Shown: piece by piece, positions 1 through 7,393 of the stretch
Position numbering within the stretch: the first letter of the stretch is position 1
Layout: each line of letters begins with the position of its first letter
DNA from: Anaerolineae bacterium
GTDB taxonomy: Bacteria; Chloroflexota; Anaerolineae; JAAYZQ01
Reading direction: 5' to 3'
DNA length: 20,242 nucleotides
NCBI GenBank assembly: GCA_016926595.1
Contig: JAFGOG010000328.1
Location: forward strand, 1-20,242
Made by a program: the position numbers and the translations under genes
Notes under the pieces: model-generated
Seen by the model: only the letters and a program-made list of their open reading frames with translations
Told to the model about the DNA's origin: nothing
The model's database searches: none

Positions 1-123
1 GGCGAGAATCGGTATATGGGTGGTCAGAACGAATCCTCGCTTAACGTCGACTTCGCCCTCCCTGGCGCGACTTGTGAAATCGGTGGCAGGCAGCTCGCTG
101 GAACAGACTGGACCTGGCCATAG
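1..123 (+). CDS. C-terminal end of an unidentified gene (5' part outside window)
   Basis: A frame open from the first base runs 40 codons to a TAG at 121-123 and ends in the residues GTDWTWP. Third codon positions are fairly GC-rich, as in the neighbouring genes, so it may be the tail of a real gene that begins upstream of the window. I do not recognise the product; no domain motif is visible in so short a piece. It overlaps the methyltransferase remnant in another frame, so one of the two readings may be fortuitous. Confidence 0.3.
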   Translation, partial: GENRYMGGQNESSLNVDFALPGATCEIGGRQLAGTDWTWP

Positions 124-217
124 GGAGGGGTGACGATGAACTGCTCTGGCGAACGGTGGGGCGGGCCGGTCGCGTGCTCGATATCGGCTGCGGGCGCGGG
201 AAAGGGGATCTGGTGCA
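78..217 (+). pseudogene. N-terminal remnant of a class I SAM-dependent methyltransferase
   Basis: In frame 3, between a TGA at 75-77 and the start of the next gene, the sequence reads DDELLWRTVGRAGRVLDIGC followed by GRGKGDLVQWA. VLDIGCGRG is a textbook motif I, the SAM-binding glycine loop of class I methyltransferases. No start codon with a ribosome binding site is evident in this frame, and the reading breaks off at the GTG that starts the PCMT-like gene at 218. A matching C-terminal remnant lies on the far side of that gene (1522-1846). I infer that both pieces come from one older gene whose central part was replaced. An assembly chimera is the main alternative. Confidence 0.5.
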
Positions 218-1543
218 GTGGGCGTGCAGTTCGACTATGATCACGGCGATGCCTGGAGGTTGAACCAGGTCCTTGTTGACACACTGAGGACCCAGGGGTT
301 CATCCATACACAACCGGTGGAGGAAGCTTTTCGCACTGTCTTGCGCCATCCATTTCTGCCAGGCCAGCCATGCGCAGAGGTGTACGCCAACCAATCCATT
401 GCCATCAAGGTCCAAGGCGACGAGGTGATCAGTTCATCTTCCCAGCCAGCCATCATGGCGACCATGCTGGAACAGCTTGCCCTGGAGCCGGGACATAAGG
501 TCCTTGAGATCGGTACCGGGAGCGGTTACAACGCGGCATTGATCGCGCACATCGTTGGCGCAACGGGCCAGGTGATCACAGTCGACATTGACCAGGACTT
601 GGCCGATGCTGCACGCGAGCACCTGGCTGCGGTGGGTGCTCACTGTGTCCAGGTCGTGTGTGCTGACGGCGGATATGGTTATGCCCGCGCAGCGCCCTAC
701 GATCGGATCATTCTTAGTGTGGGGGCGTGGGACATTGCTCCGGCGTGGTGGGAGCAGCTCAAGCCGAGAGGCCGGCTCGTCCTGCCGCTCTCCCTTCCTG
801 GCGGACAGAAATCGATCGCCTTTGAGCAACAAGGCGATCACCTCTCCAGCCGTTCGGTGATGGACTGCGGCTTTGTCAACCTGCGTGGCGCAGTCGCCAA
901 CCCGCACCCTGGGCGTCGTGTCCAGCTTGGTCCCGAACCTGGCCTGGAGGCGTGGTGTGGAGCAGAGGTGCCGCTCGTCGCCGACAAAGCCTACGGTTGG
1001 CTCACCGGTCCCCGCGTGGATTGGGAGACGAACGTAGAAGTTGCCGTCTGCGAGGTCATTGGTGGCCTGGGGATGTGGTTGGCCTTGCGCGAGCCGAACA
1101 TGGCGCGGCTGGCTGCCTGGGATGAACTGGTCACAAGCGACATTGTCCCGCCTCTGTACGGTCTGGGCCAGGCTCGCAAAGTGGTTTTCAGCCCTGTCTT
1201 GGTCGGGGAGGGTGGTCTGGCTGCGCTGATGCGACCTCCTGGACAGGCGGCTCCCTTGACCAACTACAGTGAGCTGTTTGCACCGGGCCCGTCGTTTCCA
1301 CTGTTCGTGCGCCAGTTCGGCACAGACGAAGGATTGGCCCGGCGATTGATCGATCACATTCGGGCGTGGGATGCGGCAAATCGTCCGTCAACAAAAAGAC
1401 TACGCGTACGGGCCTACCGGTTGGAGACGGAGCGAGTGCCTCCTGAGGGAAAAGGATCGATTGTGGTTGAAAAGCAATGGACGCAACTTGTGCTGGACTG
1501 GCCGGCGGTCATCATCCGCGATGGCCGGACGTGCGAGAGATGA
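218..1543 (+). CDS. Protein-L-isoaspartate O-methyltransferase-family protein with C-terminal extension
   Basis: The 441-aa product resembles the PCMT family, which uses SAM to methylate isoaspartyl residues in damaged proteins. The N-terminal part contains AFRTVLRHPFLPG and a SSSSQPAIMATMLEQL segment, the family's substrate-pocket region. Motif I, VLEIGTGSGYNAAL, lies near residues 95-108, followed by VDID and the YDRIILSVGAWDIAPAWWEQLKPRGRLVLPL block. Classical PCMT is about 210 aa. The extra half has no motif I recognise, but longer PCMT-like proteins are known. A GTG start is used; an AAAGGGG about 10 bases upstream could serve as its ribosome binding site. The family-like end seems to be KQWTQLVLDWP, and the last dozen residues read through remnant methyltransferase DNA out of frame. 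The true substrate is uncertain. Confidence 0.8.
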   Translation: MGVQFDYDHGDAWRLNQVLVDTLRTQGFIHTQPVEEAFRTVLRHPFLPGQPCAEVYANQSIAIKVQGDEVISSSSQPAIMATMLEQLALEPGHKVLEIGTGSGYNAALIAHIVGATGQVITVDIDQDLADAAREHLAAVGAHCVQVVCADGGYGYARAAPYDRIILSVGAWDIAPAWWEQLKPRGRLVLPLSLPGGQKSIAFEQQGDHLSSRSVMDCGFVNLRGAVANPHPGRRVQLGPEPGLEAWCGAEVPLVADKAYGWLTGPRVDWETNVEVAVCEVIGGLGMWLALREPNMARLAAWDELVTSDIVPPLYGLGQARKVVFSPVLVGEGGLAALMRPPGQAAPLTNYSELFAPGPSFPLFVRQFGTDEGLARRLIDHIRAWDAANRPSTKRLRVRAYRLETERVPPEGKGSIVVEKQWTQLVLDWPAVIIRDGRTCER

Positions 1544-1846
1544 TCGAGATGCACCGGCAAGGAACGCCGCTGCCGCCGATCGATACCTACGTGCGGCATG
1601 GGCCGGAAGGCCAAGTGAGATCACAGGCACTATGGCGCGGCCGACCTGGCGCAGCTGTACGGCGAGGCCGGGTTCGGCCGTGTCGAGGTCATCGCTTACG
1701 GGCAGACCTATGACCTGGTGAACAGGGCCGGGCTGCTCGAGCAGCTCGCTCCATTCCAATCGCAGTTGGCCCTGGCCGAGGCGGAACTGGCCTTTGCCCT
1801 GCGCCTGGGGAGCGGGCCGTGGCTCTTTGCCGTCGCGGAAAAGTAA
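1522..1846 (+). pseudogene. C-terminal remnant of a class I SAM methyltransferase, frameshifted
   Basis: Frame 1 reads WPDVREMIEMHRQGTPLPPI then DTYVRHGPEGQV up to about 1617. Sense then continues in frame 2 as DHRHYGAADLAQLYGEAGFG, RVEVIAYGQTYDLVNRAGLL and ends GPWLFAVAEK at a TAA (1844-1846). This is the usual C-terminal shape of small SAM methyltransferases: a 'Y..adL..L..eAGF..vev' strand and a final FAVAEK. One frameshift near 1615-1620, and the lack of any upstream motif I in this piece, mark it as broken. It overlaps the end of the PCMT-like gene. It is the likely partner of the fragment at 78-217, with about 100 central residues missing (inference). Confidence 0.55.
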
Positions 1847-1870
1847 TCCAGAGTGACGCACAAACAGCAT

Positions 1871-1899
1871 TTGCACGGGCCCCTCAACTGCGCTATAAT
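1871..1899 (+). promoter_or_regulatory. Sigma70-type promoter for the Thr/Pro-stalk membrane protein
   Basis: A -35 box TTGCAC (1871-1876) and a perfect -10 TATAAT (1894-1899) are separated by exactly 17 bases. Transcription should start near 1906, giving a leader of about 95 bases before the ATG at 2000. Nothing else clear is seen between 1847 and 1999. Confidence 0.75.
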
Positions 1900-1999
1900 A
1901 GACATAAAGTCAGGCAGCATACCCGGATGCGCCTGACACGGTCCAGAATGCTTTCATGGAAAACAACACTTGGCACACTGAACGAGAAAAGAGACAGCG

Positions 2000-2740
2000 A
2001 TGAATTGGCAAGAACCCCCGACAACAGAAACCAGACAACCTACGGGGCTGGCCCGGGCCGGCACGGTGTTGTTTTTGCTGCTCACGGCGCTCGTGCTTGT
2101 GTATTACCTGGCGATCTGGTTCGATCCGCACAACCCGCTCAACCCGTTCCCGCCGATGAGGATCATCGTCGACATGCCGGACCAGCCTGGCGCCGTCGCG
2201 ACCAGGGCGGCCGTTTCCACACCTACGCCCTCGCCCACCTTTCCACCCACGTGGACGCCCACGCCGACTCCCACCTGGACGCCAACCAGGACGCCTCGGC
2301 CGACGTCGACACCTGTTCCGCCTACCAGAACCCCGACGCCGCTTCCACCGTTCTCGTTACGCAGCGATCCCATTCACACCCAGCAGCTGCTCTATCCGGA
2401 CGCGAGCGGCTGGTGGTCAGGGCTTGCCGGTGAGGTATCCGACGGCAATGGAAAACCGGTGACCAACGTCAAGATCAAGGTGTGGGACGATGCCGGTCAC
2501 GTGTGGCAGGTCACGCCCGGCGACGCCTCACGGTACGTAGAAAAGTACGGCACAGCCTTTGGCGGAGGTGGCACGTTCGCGTGGTGGGAGCAGGTTTTGG
2601 AGGCCAGCTGCCGGCAGTCTATCCCGGTCCACGTTCAGGTGCTCCGTAACGACGTGCCTATGACCAGCGTCGTGACGGTCCAAACCAGCGGTGACTGCAA
2701 CAAAAACCTGATCTTGATCCATTTCAAGAGCAACTATTAG
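2000..2740 (+). CDS. Membrane-anchored protein with Thr/Pro-rich stalk and extracellular beta domain
   Basis: The 246-aa product has a short cytoplasmic N-terminus, one membrane segment at about residues 20-40 (GTVLFLLLTALVLVYYLAIW), and a Thr/Pro-rich stalk from about residue 70 to 120 built of TPTP and TWTP units. The C-terminal domain of about 120 aa contains WWSGLAGEVSDGNGKPVTNV and resembles carboxypeptidase-regulatory-like beta-sandwich repeats, with two Cys that could form a disulfide. I infer that it displays a small binding domain on the cell surface. Thr/Pro stalks of this kind are common in Chloroflexota. The start has a GAGAAAAGAGA purine stretch upstream and its own strong promoter. 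It ends 27 bases from the convergent BTAD gene, with no obvious terminator between. Ligand and role are unknown. Confidence 0.8.
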   Translation: MNWQEPPTTETRQPTGLARAGTVLFLLLTALVLVYYLAIWFDPHNPLNPFPPMRIIVDMPDQPGAVATRAAVSTPTPSPTFPPTWTPTPTPTWTPTRTPRPTSTPVPPTRTPTPLPPFSLRSDPIHTQQLLYPDASGWWSGLAGEVSDGNGKPVTNVKIKVWDDAGHVWQVTPGDASRYVEKYGTAFGGGGTFAWWEQVLEASCRQSIPVHVQVLRNDVPMTSVVTVQTSGDCNKNLILIHFKSNY

Positions 2741-2767
2741 GGCATCCCCCACCCACTCACCGGCGGG

Positions 2768-5700
2768 CTAGGACGCTGCCCGCCAGGCCTCGACGATCGC
2801 CCGGTGTGTCGTGACATAGCGCAAGAACGCGTGGCGCATATCAGCGTCGTCGATCTGGGCTGCGCGGGCCACAAGTTGGGTGTGGGCAGCCTCGAGGATA
2901 GGCCCGGCGCGCGGGTCGCCGGCGGCCTGTAGAACCCGATAGCAGACCAGGTAGACACGGAACGGATCCGTCATCCCGCGCCCGGCGCGCCCATCCACCC
3001 TGGCGATGTCCTGGCGCTCGATCTGCGTCAGGAGCGGTTCCAAATGACGGCGAGCTTGGGCCTGGTCGCCCTGTACCTGGGCGACACTGGCCAGCCCGGC
3101 CAGCGCTTCTGCGGTCACGCCGGTCACGCCGGTCACGCCGGTCACACCGGTCACGCCGGAGGATCCACCGCAGGCAACCGCGGCCTGGTAGGCCTCGCCG
3201 GCCTTGGTTGGCTGGTTCAACGCCATCAACGCGTGGCCCAAAGCCGTCAGGGCCAGCGCTCGCTCCACGACCATCCCTGCCGCGCTGGCCATCTCCAACG
3301 CCCGCCGGCAGTGGGCCTCGGCCTGCACCGCCTGGCCGAGCTCGCGCAGCGCGATGCCCAACCCGATCCAGGCCCGAATCTCCCATTGCAGTTCCCCGAT
3401 CTCGTGCAGGATCGGCGCGGCCTGTTGGTGATAGGCCGCCGCCTGCCCGTGCTCACCCAGACATGAAGCCACCACACCCAACTCGTGCAGGCGGATGCCC
3501 TGGCCGGCGCGGTCGGCGCTGTGTAGGCTAAAGTCCAGCGCCTGCTGCAGATAGATTCGCGCCTCGACGTACTCACCCAGGTCGATGGCCAGGCTGCCCA
3601 GGCTGCCGATCGCCCTGTTTTCGTCCCAACGGCTGCCGATCTGGGCACAAATATCCCGCGCTTGCTGCCAGCAAGCCCTGGCCGCGAGGTACTGACCCTG
3701 GTTATATAACGACCCGGCCAGTGAATTGAGGACAATGCTCTCACCGTGCCGATCGCCGATCTCACGACAGATCTGCAGCGCCTGCTCGTGGTAGCTCTGC
3801 GCGCCTGCCGGGTCATTGAGCTGGTTGGCAGCGCTGCCCAAGAAATTGAGCGCCTGGCTCTCGCCAAAACGGCTGCCCGCCTGGCGGAAAAAGTGCAGGG
3901 CACGCAGCAGTTCCTCGTGAGCGACGGCATCCTGTCCCAACCGCGAACAGGCGATCCCCCAGGCCAGGTGCCCTTTCGCCTCACCCAACGTGTCGGCTGT
4001 CGCCACGGCGACGGCGATGGCCTGCTGCGCCGTTTGGGCCGCCTGAGCGTAGGCAGCCAGGGCATTCAAAAAGCGGGCATGTTCACCCAGCAAGCGGCCA
4101 TACACCTGGCGGATGGCGTCATCCATCGGCGAACGCGTCGTCTGAAACTGCGAGGCCAGGGTCTGCGCCGCAGCGCCCAAGATCGCCTCACCCTGCTGGA
4201 ACAATCCCTGGTACATCAGATAGGCAGTCAGCCCAGCGGTGCTCGACGCCAAAAGTCCCACCCGGGCCTGTTCTGCCGCCCAACGCCACGCCGCCAGGAT
4301 ATCGGCCCAGTTCCGCCCGATCTCGGCCAGCGCCATCTGCGGCTGCGACTGAAAGATCGAACCCTGCTCGGCCAGGTTATTCAGGTAATAGGTACCATGT
4401 CGCTCCCGGGTCAGATGGACTACCAGGGCGGACATCGTTTCCAGCTTTTCGGCGGCAAAGCGAGTCACCAGGGGATGGAGTGCGACCCGCCCATCGCCGG
4501 TGGGCTGGAGCAGCGACCGCTCGCTGAGCGCCTGCAGCATCGGCAGTGAGACGTCGCACACCTTCTGGGCCGCCTGGCGGCTAAAACTGCCCCGAAAGAC
4601 GGACATCTGGCTCAAGGCCGTACGCTCCGGCGTATCCATACGCTGCCAGGTATAATCAAACAAGGCGCGCAGAGATTGGTGACGTTCCGGCAGATCGTGG
4701 AGCGCCGTGCCCAGAATGTCGATATCGGCGGCGATCTCGTCGGCCACTTGGGCACACGAGAGCGTGCGCATCCACATCGCCGCCAGGACCAGGGCCAGGG
4801 GGTGCCCCTGCACCAGCGTGCAGATCCGTTCGACGGCAGCCCGATCTTGGGACGAGTGGGCAGCGAGGCCGAATCCAGGATCGATCTGCCGGACGCTGGC
4901 GGCAAAGAGCTCCTTGGCGCGGCTCGTGGACAACCCTCCCACGGTCAGCACGTGCTCGGCGTGGACGCGCAGCGGTTGGCGCGAGGTCACCATGATGTAT
5001 ACCTGCGGCGCAGCGCGCAGCAATGTGGCGATGCGTTCACCCAAGGCAGGAAGATGCTCGCAGTTATCGAGCACCAGCAGCAGTTCTTTGTCGCGCAAAT
5101 GGGCGATCAGTCGTTCAAAGACCGAAGCCGGGCCACGCATGTTGATATTCAGGGTGTGGGCAACAGCCAGCAGCACATCAGCCAGGTCGGTCAGGCCAGC
5201 CATCGACACCCAAGACACGCCATCGCGGAAGAAAAACCGCTGCTCGTAGGCCACCTGCAGCGCCAGGCGCGACTTGCCGCTGCCTCCCAACCCGGTCAAG
5301 GTGATCAAGCGGTCATCCGGACCGGCCAACCACTCGCTAATCTGAGCCATCTCGGCCTCGCGCCCGACAAAGAGCGTCGTGCGGGCGGGCAGATTGGGCG
5401 GCGGGTCTCTGTCCGCCGGACTCATATCGGCCGGATTGCTATCCGTGCGCGCCTGGCCATTGCGCGCCTGGCCATTGCGCGCCGTAACCTTGTCAGCCGG
5501 GCTTTTGCGGGTCGAATTCGTGTGAGCCAGCACGCCATGCGGCGACACAGCGCGTAGAGTCAGGGCGTTTCGGGCCGGCGTTTGTGTGCCCAATTCAGTG
5601 GCCTGGATCTCGGCGTACAACGCCTGGGTAGCCTCTTCGGGCTCGACATCCAGATTGTCGAGCAAAAGCCGGCGGCAGCTTTCATATTGGGCCAAAGCCG

Positions 5701-6373
5701 CGCCACGCCTGCCGGTCATAGCCAGAGCCTGCATGATGTGACGATGCGCCGGTTCGTGCCAGGGCTCGAGTTCGATCTGGCGCAGCGCACCGTGGTACAC
5801 CGCGTCCCACTCGCCACGTTCGGCATAATAAGTAACCAACACCGATAGCGCATTGAGGGCCAGCGTATGCAGATGCTCACGCTGCAACAGCGCCCATTGC
5901 TCAAACTCGGGCGCGCCGTTGAGGGAAAAACCGGAGAGAAATTCGCCGCGATAGAGCGCCACAGCCTCCTGCAGCGCCTGGACACAAGGCACGCATGCCT
6001 CGACGCGACGATGGCGATGGCGCTGGACCTGGGCGATCCGTTCCTCAAAGAGACGTACATCGATCTGGACATCGCCGGTCGGATCGAAACGAACGGTCCG
6101 GGCATTAATGCGCAGAAACCTGGGGCCAGGCGATTGATCGCCAATGGCCCGCACCAACCGAGAGAGCGTCTGGCGCAAGTTGGTCAGGGCAATGACCGAC
6201 CGGTGTTCGGGCCACAGCAGCGTCGCCAACGATTCGCGATAGTGCGATACGCCGGCCTCCAGCGCCAGGTAAGCCAGCAGAGCGCGGATGGTATCGCTAC
6301 GGAACGAAATAGGCTGTCCATCGAGCCGGGCCTCAAACGGCCCCAGCAACGACACGGCCAACCGGCAGGTCAT
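2768..6373 (-). CDS. BTAD (SARP/AfsR-type) transcriptional regulator with NB-ARC-like ATPase and TPR repeats
   Basis: The 1201-aa product begins with a winged-helix/BTAD module (about residues 1-260; LLGPFEARLDGQPISFRS, then LLWPEHRSVIALTNLRQTLS). This is the DNA-binding arrangement of the SARP/AfsR family. A low-complexity Asn/Gln/Ala linker follows. The ATPase starts with TTLFVGREAEM and has Walker A GLGGSGKSR near residue 361, Walker B LLLVLDNCEHL near 432, and a later HPLALVLAAMWM motif. From about residue 660 to the end the chain is helical TPR-like repeats. I chose ATG 6373 because a GGGGGGA ribosome binding site lies upstream and the predicted -10 box (6408-6413) would exclude the in-frame ATG at 6433. 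It should be a signal-integrating activator; its targets are unknown. It diverges from the 81-aa zinc-motif gene. Confidence 0.88.
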   Translation of the reverse strand: MTCRLAVSLLGPFEARLDGQPISFRSDTIRALLAYLALEAGVSHYRESLATLLWPEHRSVIALTNLRQTLSRLVRAIGDQSPGPRFLRINARTVRFDPTGDVQIDVRLFEERIAQVQRHRHRRVEACVPCVQALQEAVALYRGEFLSGFSLNGAPEFEQWALLQREHLHTLALNALSVLVTYYAERGEWDAVYHGALRQIELEPWHEPAHRHIMQALAMTGRRGAALAQYESCRRLLLDNLDVEPEEATQALYAEIQATELGTQTPARNALTLRAVSPHGVLAHTNSTRKSPADKVTARNGQARNGQARTDSNPADMSPADRDPPPNLPARTTLFVGREAEMAQISEWLAGPDDRLITLTGLGGSGKSRLALQVAYEQRFFFRDGVSWVSMAGLTDLADVLLAVAHTLNINMRGPASVFERLIAHLRDKELLLVLDNCEHLPALGERIATLLRAAPQVYIMVTSRQPLRVHAEHVLTVGGLSTSRAKELFAASVRQIDPGFGLAAHSSQDRAAVERICTLVQGHPLALVLAAMWMRTLSCAQVADEIAADIDILGTALHDLPERHQSLRALFDYTWQRMDTPERTALSQMSVFRGSFSRQAAQKVCDVSLPMLQALSERSLLQPTGDGRVALHPLVTRFAAEKLETMSALVVHLTRERHGTYYLNNLAEQGSIFQSQPQMALAEIGRNWADILAAWRWAAEQARVGLLASSTAGLTAYLMYQGLFQQGEAILGAAAQTLASQFQTTRSPMDDAIRQVYGRLLGEHARFLNALAAYAQAAQTAQQAIAVAVATADTLGEAKGHLAWGIACSRLGQDAVAHEELLRALHFFRQAGSRFGESQALNFLGSAANQLNDPAGAQSYHEQALQICREIGDRHGESIVLNSLAGSLYNQGQYLAARACWQQARDICAQIGSRWDENRAIGSLGSLAIDLGEYVEARIYLQQALDFSLHSADRAGQGIRLHELGVVASCLGEHGQAAAYHQQAAPILHEIGELQWEIRAWIGLGIALRELGQAVQAEAHCRRALEMASAAGMVVERALALTALGHALMALNQPTKAGEAYQAAVACGGSSGVTGVTGVTGVTGVTAEALAGLASVAQVQGDQAQARRHLEPLLTQIERQDIARVDGRAGRGMTDPFRVYLVCYRVLQAAGDPRAGPILEAAHTQLVARAAQIDDADMRHAFLRYVTTHRAIVEAWRAAS
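3112..3156. repeat. Five tandem 9-bp repeats inside BTAD regulator 1
   Basis: The unit CGGTCACGC occurs five times head to tail, with one base changed in the fourth copy. Read on the minus strand it encodes (GVT)5 at about residues 1072-1087, between TPR-like helices. The near-identity of the copies suggests recent slippage expansion. The length stays in frame, so copy number could vary without breaking the protein. Confidence 0.9.
5446..5483. repeat. 15-bp tandem repeat (about 2.5 copies) in the linker of BTAD regulator 1
   Basis: The unit TGCGCGCCTGGCCAT is present at 5446-5460 and 5461-5475, then in part to 5483. On the minus strand it encodes the repeated residues ARNGQ in the flexible linker between the BTAD module and the ATPase. 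Copies are identical, which indicates recent duplication in an unconstrained linker. Confidence 0.85.
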
Positions 6374-6407
6374 GGTTCGTATCCCCCCCTTTATCTCAAC
6401 ACGCTTC

Positions 6408-6437
6408 ATTATACCACAAACAGCAAGTTTCACGCAA
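6408..6437 (-). promoter_or_regulatory. Promoter of BTAD regulator 1
   Basis: On the minus strand a perfect -10 TATAAT (6413 to 6408) is preceded by TGG, making it an extended -10. A -35-like TTGCGT (6437 to 6432) lies 18 bases upstream. The ten bases GTGGTATAAT are identical in the promoter of BTAD regulator 2. Transcription should start near 6401, supporting the ATG at 6373. Confidence 0.7.
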
Positions 6438-6449
6438 AATTAACGCTAC
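6421..6449 (-). promoter_or_regulatory. Possible SARP-type heptamer repeats upstream of BTAD regulator 1
   Basis: On the minus strand three heptamers stand at exact 11-bp steps: GTAGCGT (6449-6443), TTTGCGT (6438-6432) and the weaker CTTGCTG (6427-6421). The last ends 7 bases before the -10 box. Spacing of this kind is typical of SARP/BTAD operators, and the core GCG matches the repeats at 15947-15986. The third copy is poor, so this could be chance. Confidence 0.35.
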
Positions 6450-6489
6450 CTGGTCGGTCTGTATACCTTTGCACAACGTTTTGGTCACA

Positions 6490-6509
6490 CCGCCATGTTA
6501 TACTGGCGG
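6490..6509 (+). promoter_or_regulatory. Extended -10 promoter inside a perfect inverted repeat, for the 81-aa gene
   Basis: The -10 box TATACT (6499-6504) is preceded by TGT, giving an extended -10; no good -35 is seen. It is enclosed by the inverted repeat CCGCCA (6490-6495) and TGGCGG (6504-6509) with an 8-base spacer. A repressor bound to this 20-bp dyad would block the -10 box. A second short palindrome, CGCGATCGCG (6519-6528), follows in the leader. Confidence 0.55.
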
Positions 6510-6539
6510 CAGTAATGACGCGATCGCGAAAGGAGCACA

Positions 6540-6785
6540 ATGGCCCTGTACACAATCCCTACGCCCTATCCGACGACCATACCGGACTTTTTCCGCAACA
6601 TGCTCGCCTCTCGGGAAGGCACCGACAGGTTGATCACCGTCTGCGCGGCCTGCTATCAGGTGCGCGACGATCACGGCTGTTGGCAACCGTTGGGAGAAGC
6701 GGTACTGGCGCAGGTTAACTGCCGGTTGAGCCACAGCATCTGCCCCACGTGCATGCATAAGCTATACCCGGAATACGTCAACTAG
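6540..6785 (+). CDS. Small stand-alone zinc-motif protein (CxxC...CxxC, sensor-kinase-tail type)
   Basis: The 81-aa product has two Cys pairs, C35/C38 (VCAACYQVRDDHGCW) and C68/C71 (LSHSICPTCMHKLYPE). This closely resembles the 'ICasCKkIRDd.GyW...SHgICP.CmkklYPe' tail found at the C-terminus of many PAS-type sensor kinases and response regulators. Here it stands alone without kinase or receiver domains. The four Cys probably bind one zinc. AGGAG lies 4 bases before the ATG. It diverges from BTAD regulator 1 and precedes mraZ by 54 bases, so it may share a transcript with mraZ. A small signalling adaptor is possible; no function is known to me. Confidence 0.8.
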   Translation: MALYTIPTPYPTTIPDFFRNMLASREGTDRLITVCAACYQVRDDHGCWQPLGEAVLAQVNCRLSHSICPTCMHKLYPEYVN

Positions 6786-6839
6786 CCGATGAGGGCACAT
6801 AGGGAGTCAGGTTGAATCCAAAAGCAGACAGGTTGGACC

Positions 6840-7271
6840 ATGTTTCTTGGTGAATACATCACTGTTCCAGACGACAAAGAGAGGCTAAGCATCCCGGCGA
6901 ACTTTGCTTGCTCGGAACGAGACCTGGTGATCACGCGCGGGTTGGATGGATGTCTGTTTGCGTTTACACATGAAGGCTGGCTTGCATTTACTATTGCACT
7001 GGGAGAAAAACTGTCGCTTGGCCAAAAATCTGCCCGTGATCTGCTCCGCTTCTTTTTCTCAGGCGCCACCCATACACTGGTTGACCGGCAAGGGCGTATC
7101 GCGATCCCCAAGTTCCTACGCGACTATGCAGGTCTGGAGTCCAAAGTCGTGATCGTCGGCATGAACACGCGCTTTGAATTGTGGAACCCTGAGCGATGGA
7201 GAGAAACGCTTCAGGAGGCTGAATCCAAAGCAGAGGTGATGGCTGAGCAGTTTGGCAACATTGCGCTCTAG
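6840..7271 (+). CDS. mraZ: MraZ-like transcriptional regulator (two SpoVT/AbrB domains)
   Basis: The 143-aa product has the usual MraZ length and both halves of the double AbrB-like fold. The first half has FLGEYITVPDDKERLSIPAN and VITRGLDGCLFAF; the second has FFFSGATHTLVDRQGRIAIP and FLRDYAGL. MraZ is a ring-shaped DNA-binding protein that controls the division and cell wall (dcw) cluster from its own promoter region. The first half has DKER where many relatives have DKGR. The start has only a weak ribosome binding site (AGGTTGGA). I could not find the direct GTGG-type repeats expected for MraZ binding in the 54 bases upstream. It is followed by an FtsL-like gene, but rsmH, which usually sits between them, is absent. 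Confidence 0.88.
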   Translation: MFLGEYITVPDDKERLSIPANFACSERDLVITRGLDGCLFAFTHEGWLAFTIALGEKLSLGQKSARDLLRFFFSGATHTLVDRQGRIAIPKFLRDYAGLESKVVIVGMNTRFELWNPERWRETLQEAESKAEVMAEQFGNIAL

Positions 7272-7324
7272 GATCAGGATCAAGGGAAACGTTTGTCGAG
7301 AGCCTGACCTTGACAGGATACAAG

Positions 7325-7360
7325 CCAGGTAAACTCGGCGCCGCCATAGCGCCAACCTGG
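7325..7360 (+). other. Two-tier hairpin in the leader of the FtsL-like gene
   Basis: Outer arms CCAGGT (7325-7330) and ACCTGG (7355-7360) enclose inner arms GGCGC (7337-7341) and GCGCC (7349-7353), with a 6-base versus 1-base internal loop. There is no T-run after it, so it is not a standard terminator. It could affect translation or mRNA stability of the gene at 7394. The role is unknown. Confidence 0.4.
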
Positions 7361-7393
7361 ATCGAAACAACACACTGAACAAAGGAAAACAAG

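Noticed and set aside
434..1357. 307-codon minus-strand frame opposite the PCMT-like gene
   Set aside because: No motif or ribosome binding site; composition-driven shadow of the real gene.
4651..4656. TATAAT on the plus strand inside BTAD regulator 1
   Set aside because: No -35 or TG extension and no plus-strand gene downstream; treated as chance.
3746..5557. Plus-strand frames of 267 and 293 codons within BTAD regulator 1
   Set aside because: Antisense shadows of the TPR and ATPase coding regions; no family motif.
6374..6433. Upstream ATG at 6433 as start of BTAD regulator 1
   Set aside because: It would begin upstream of the predicted -10 box; ATG 6373 has a ribosome binding site and gives the usual family N-terminus.
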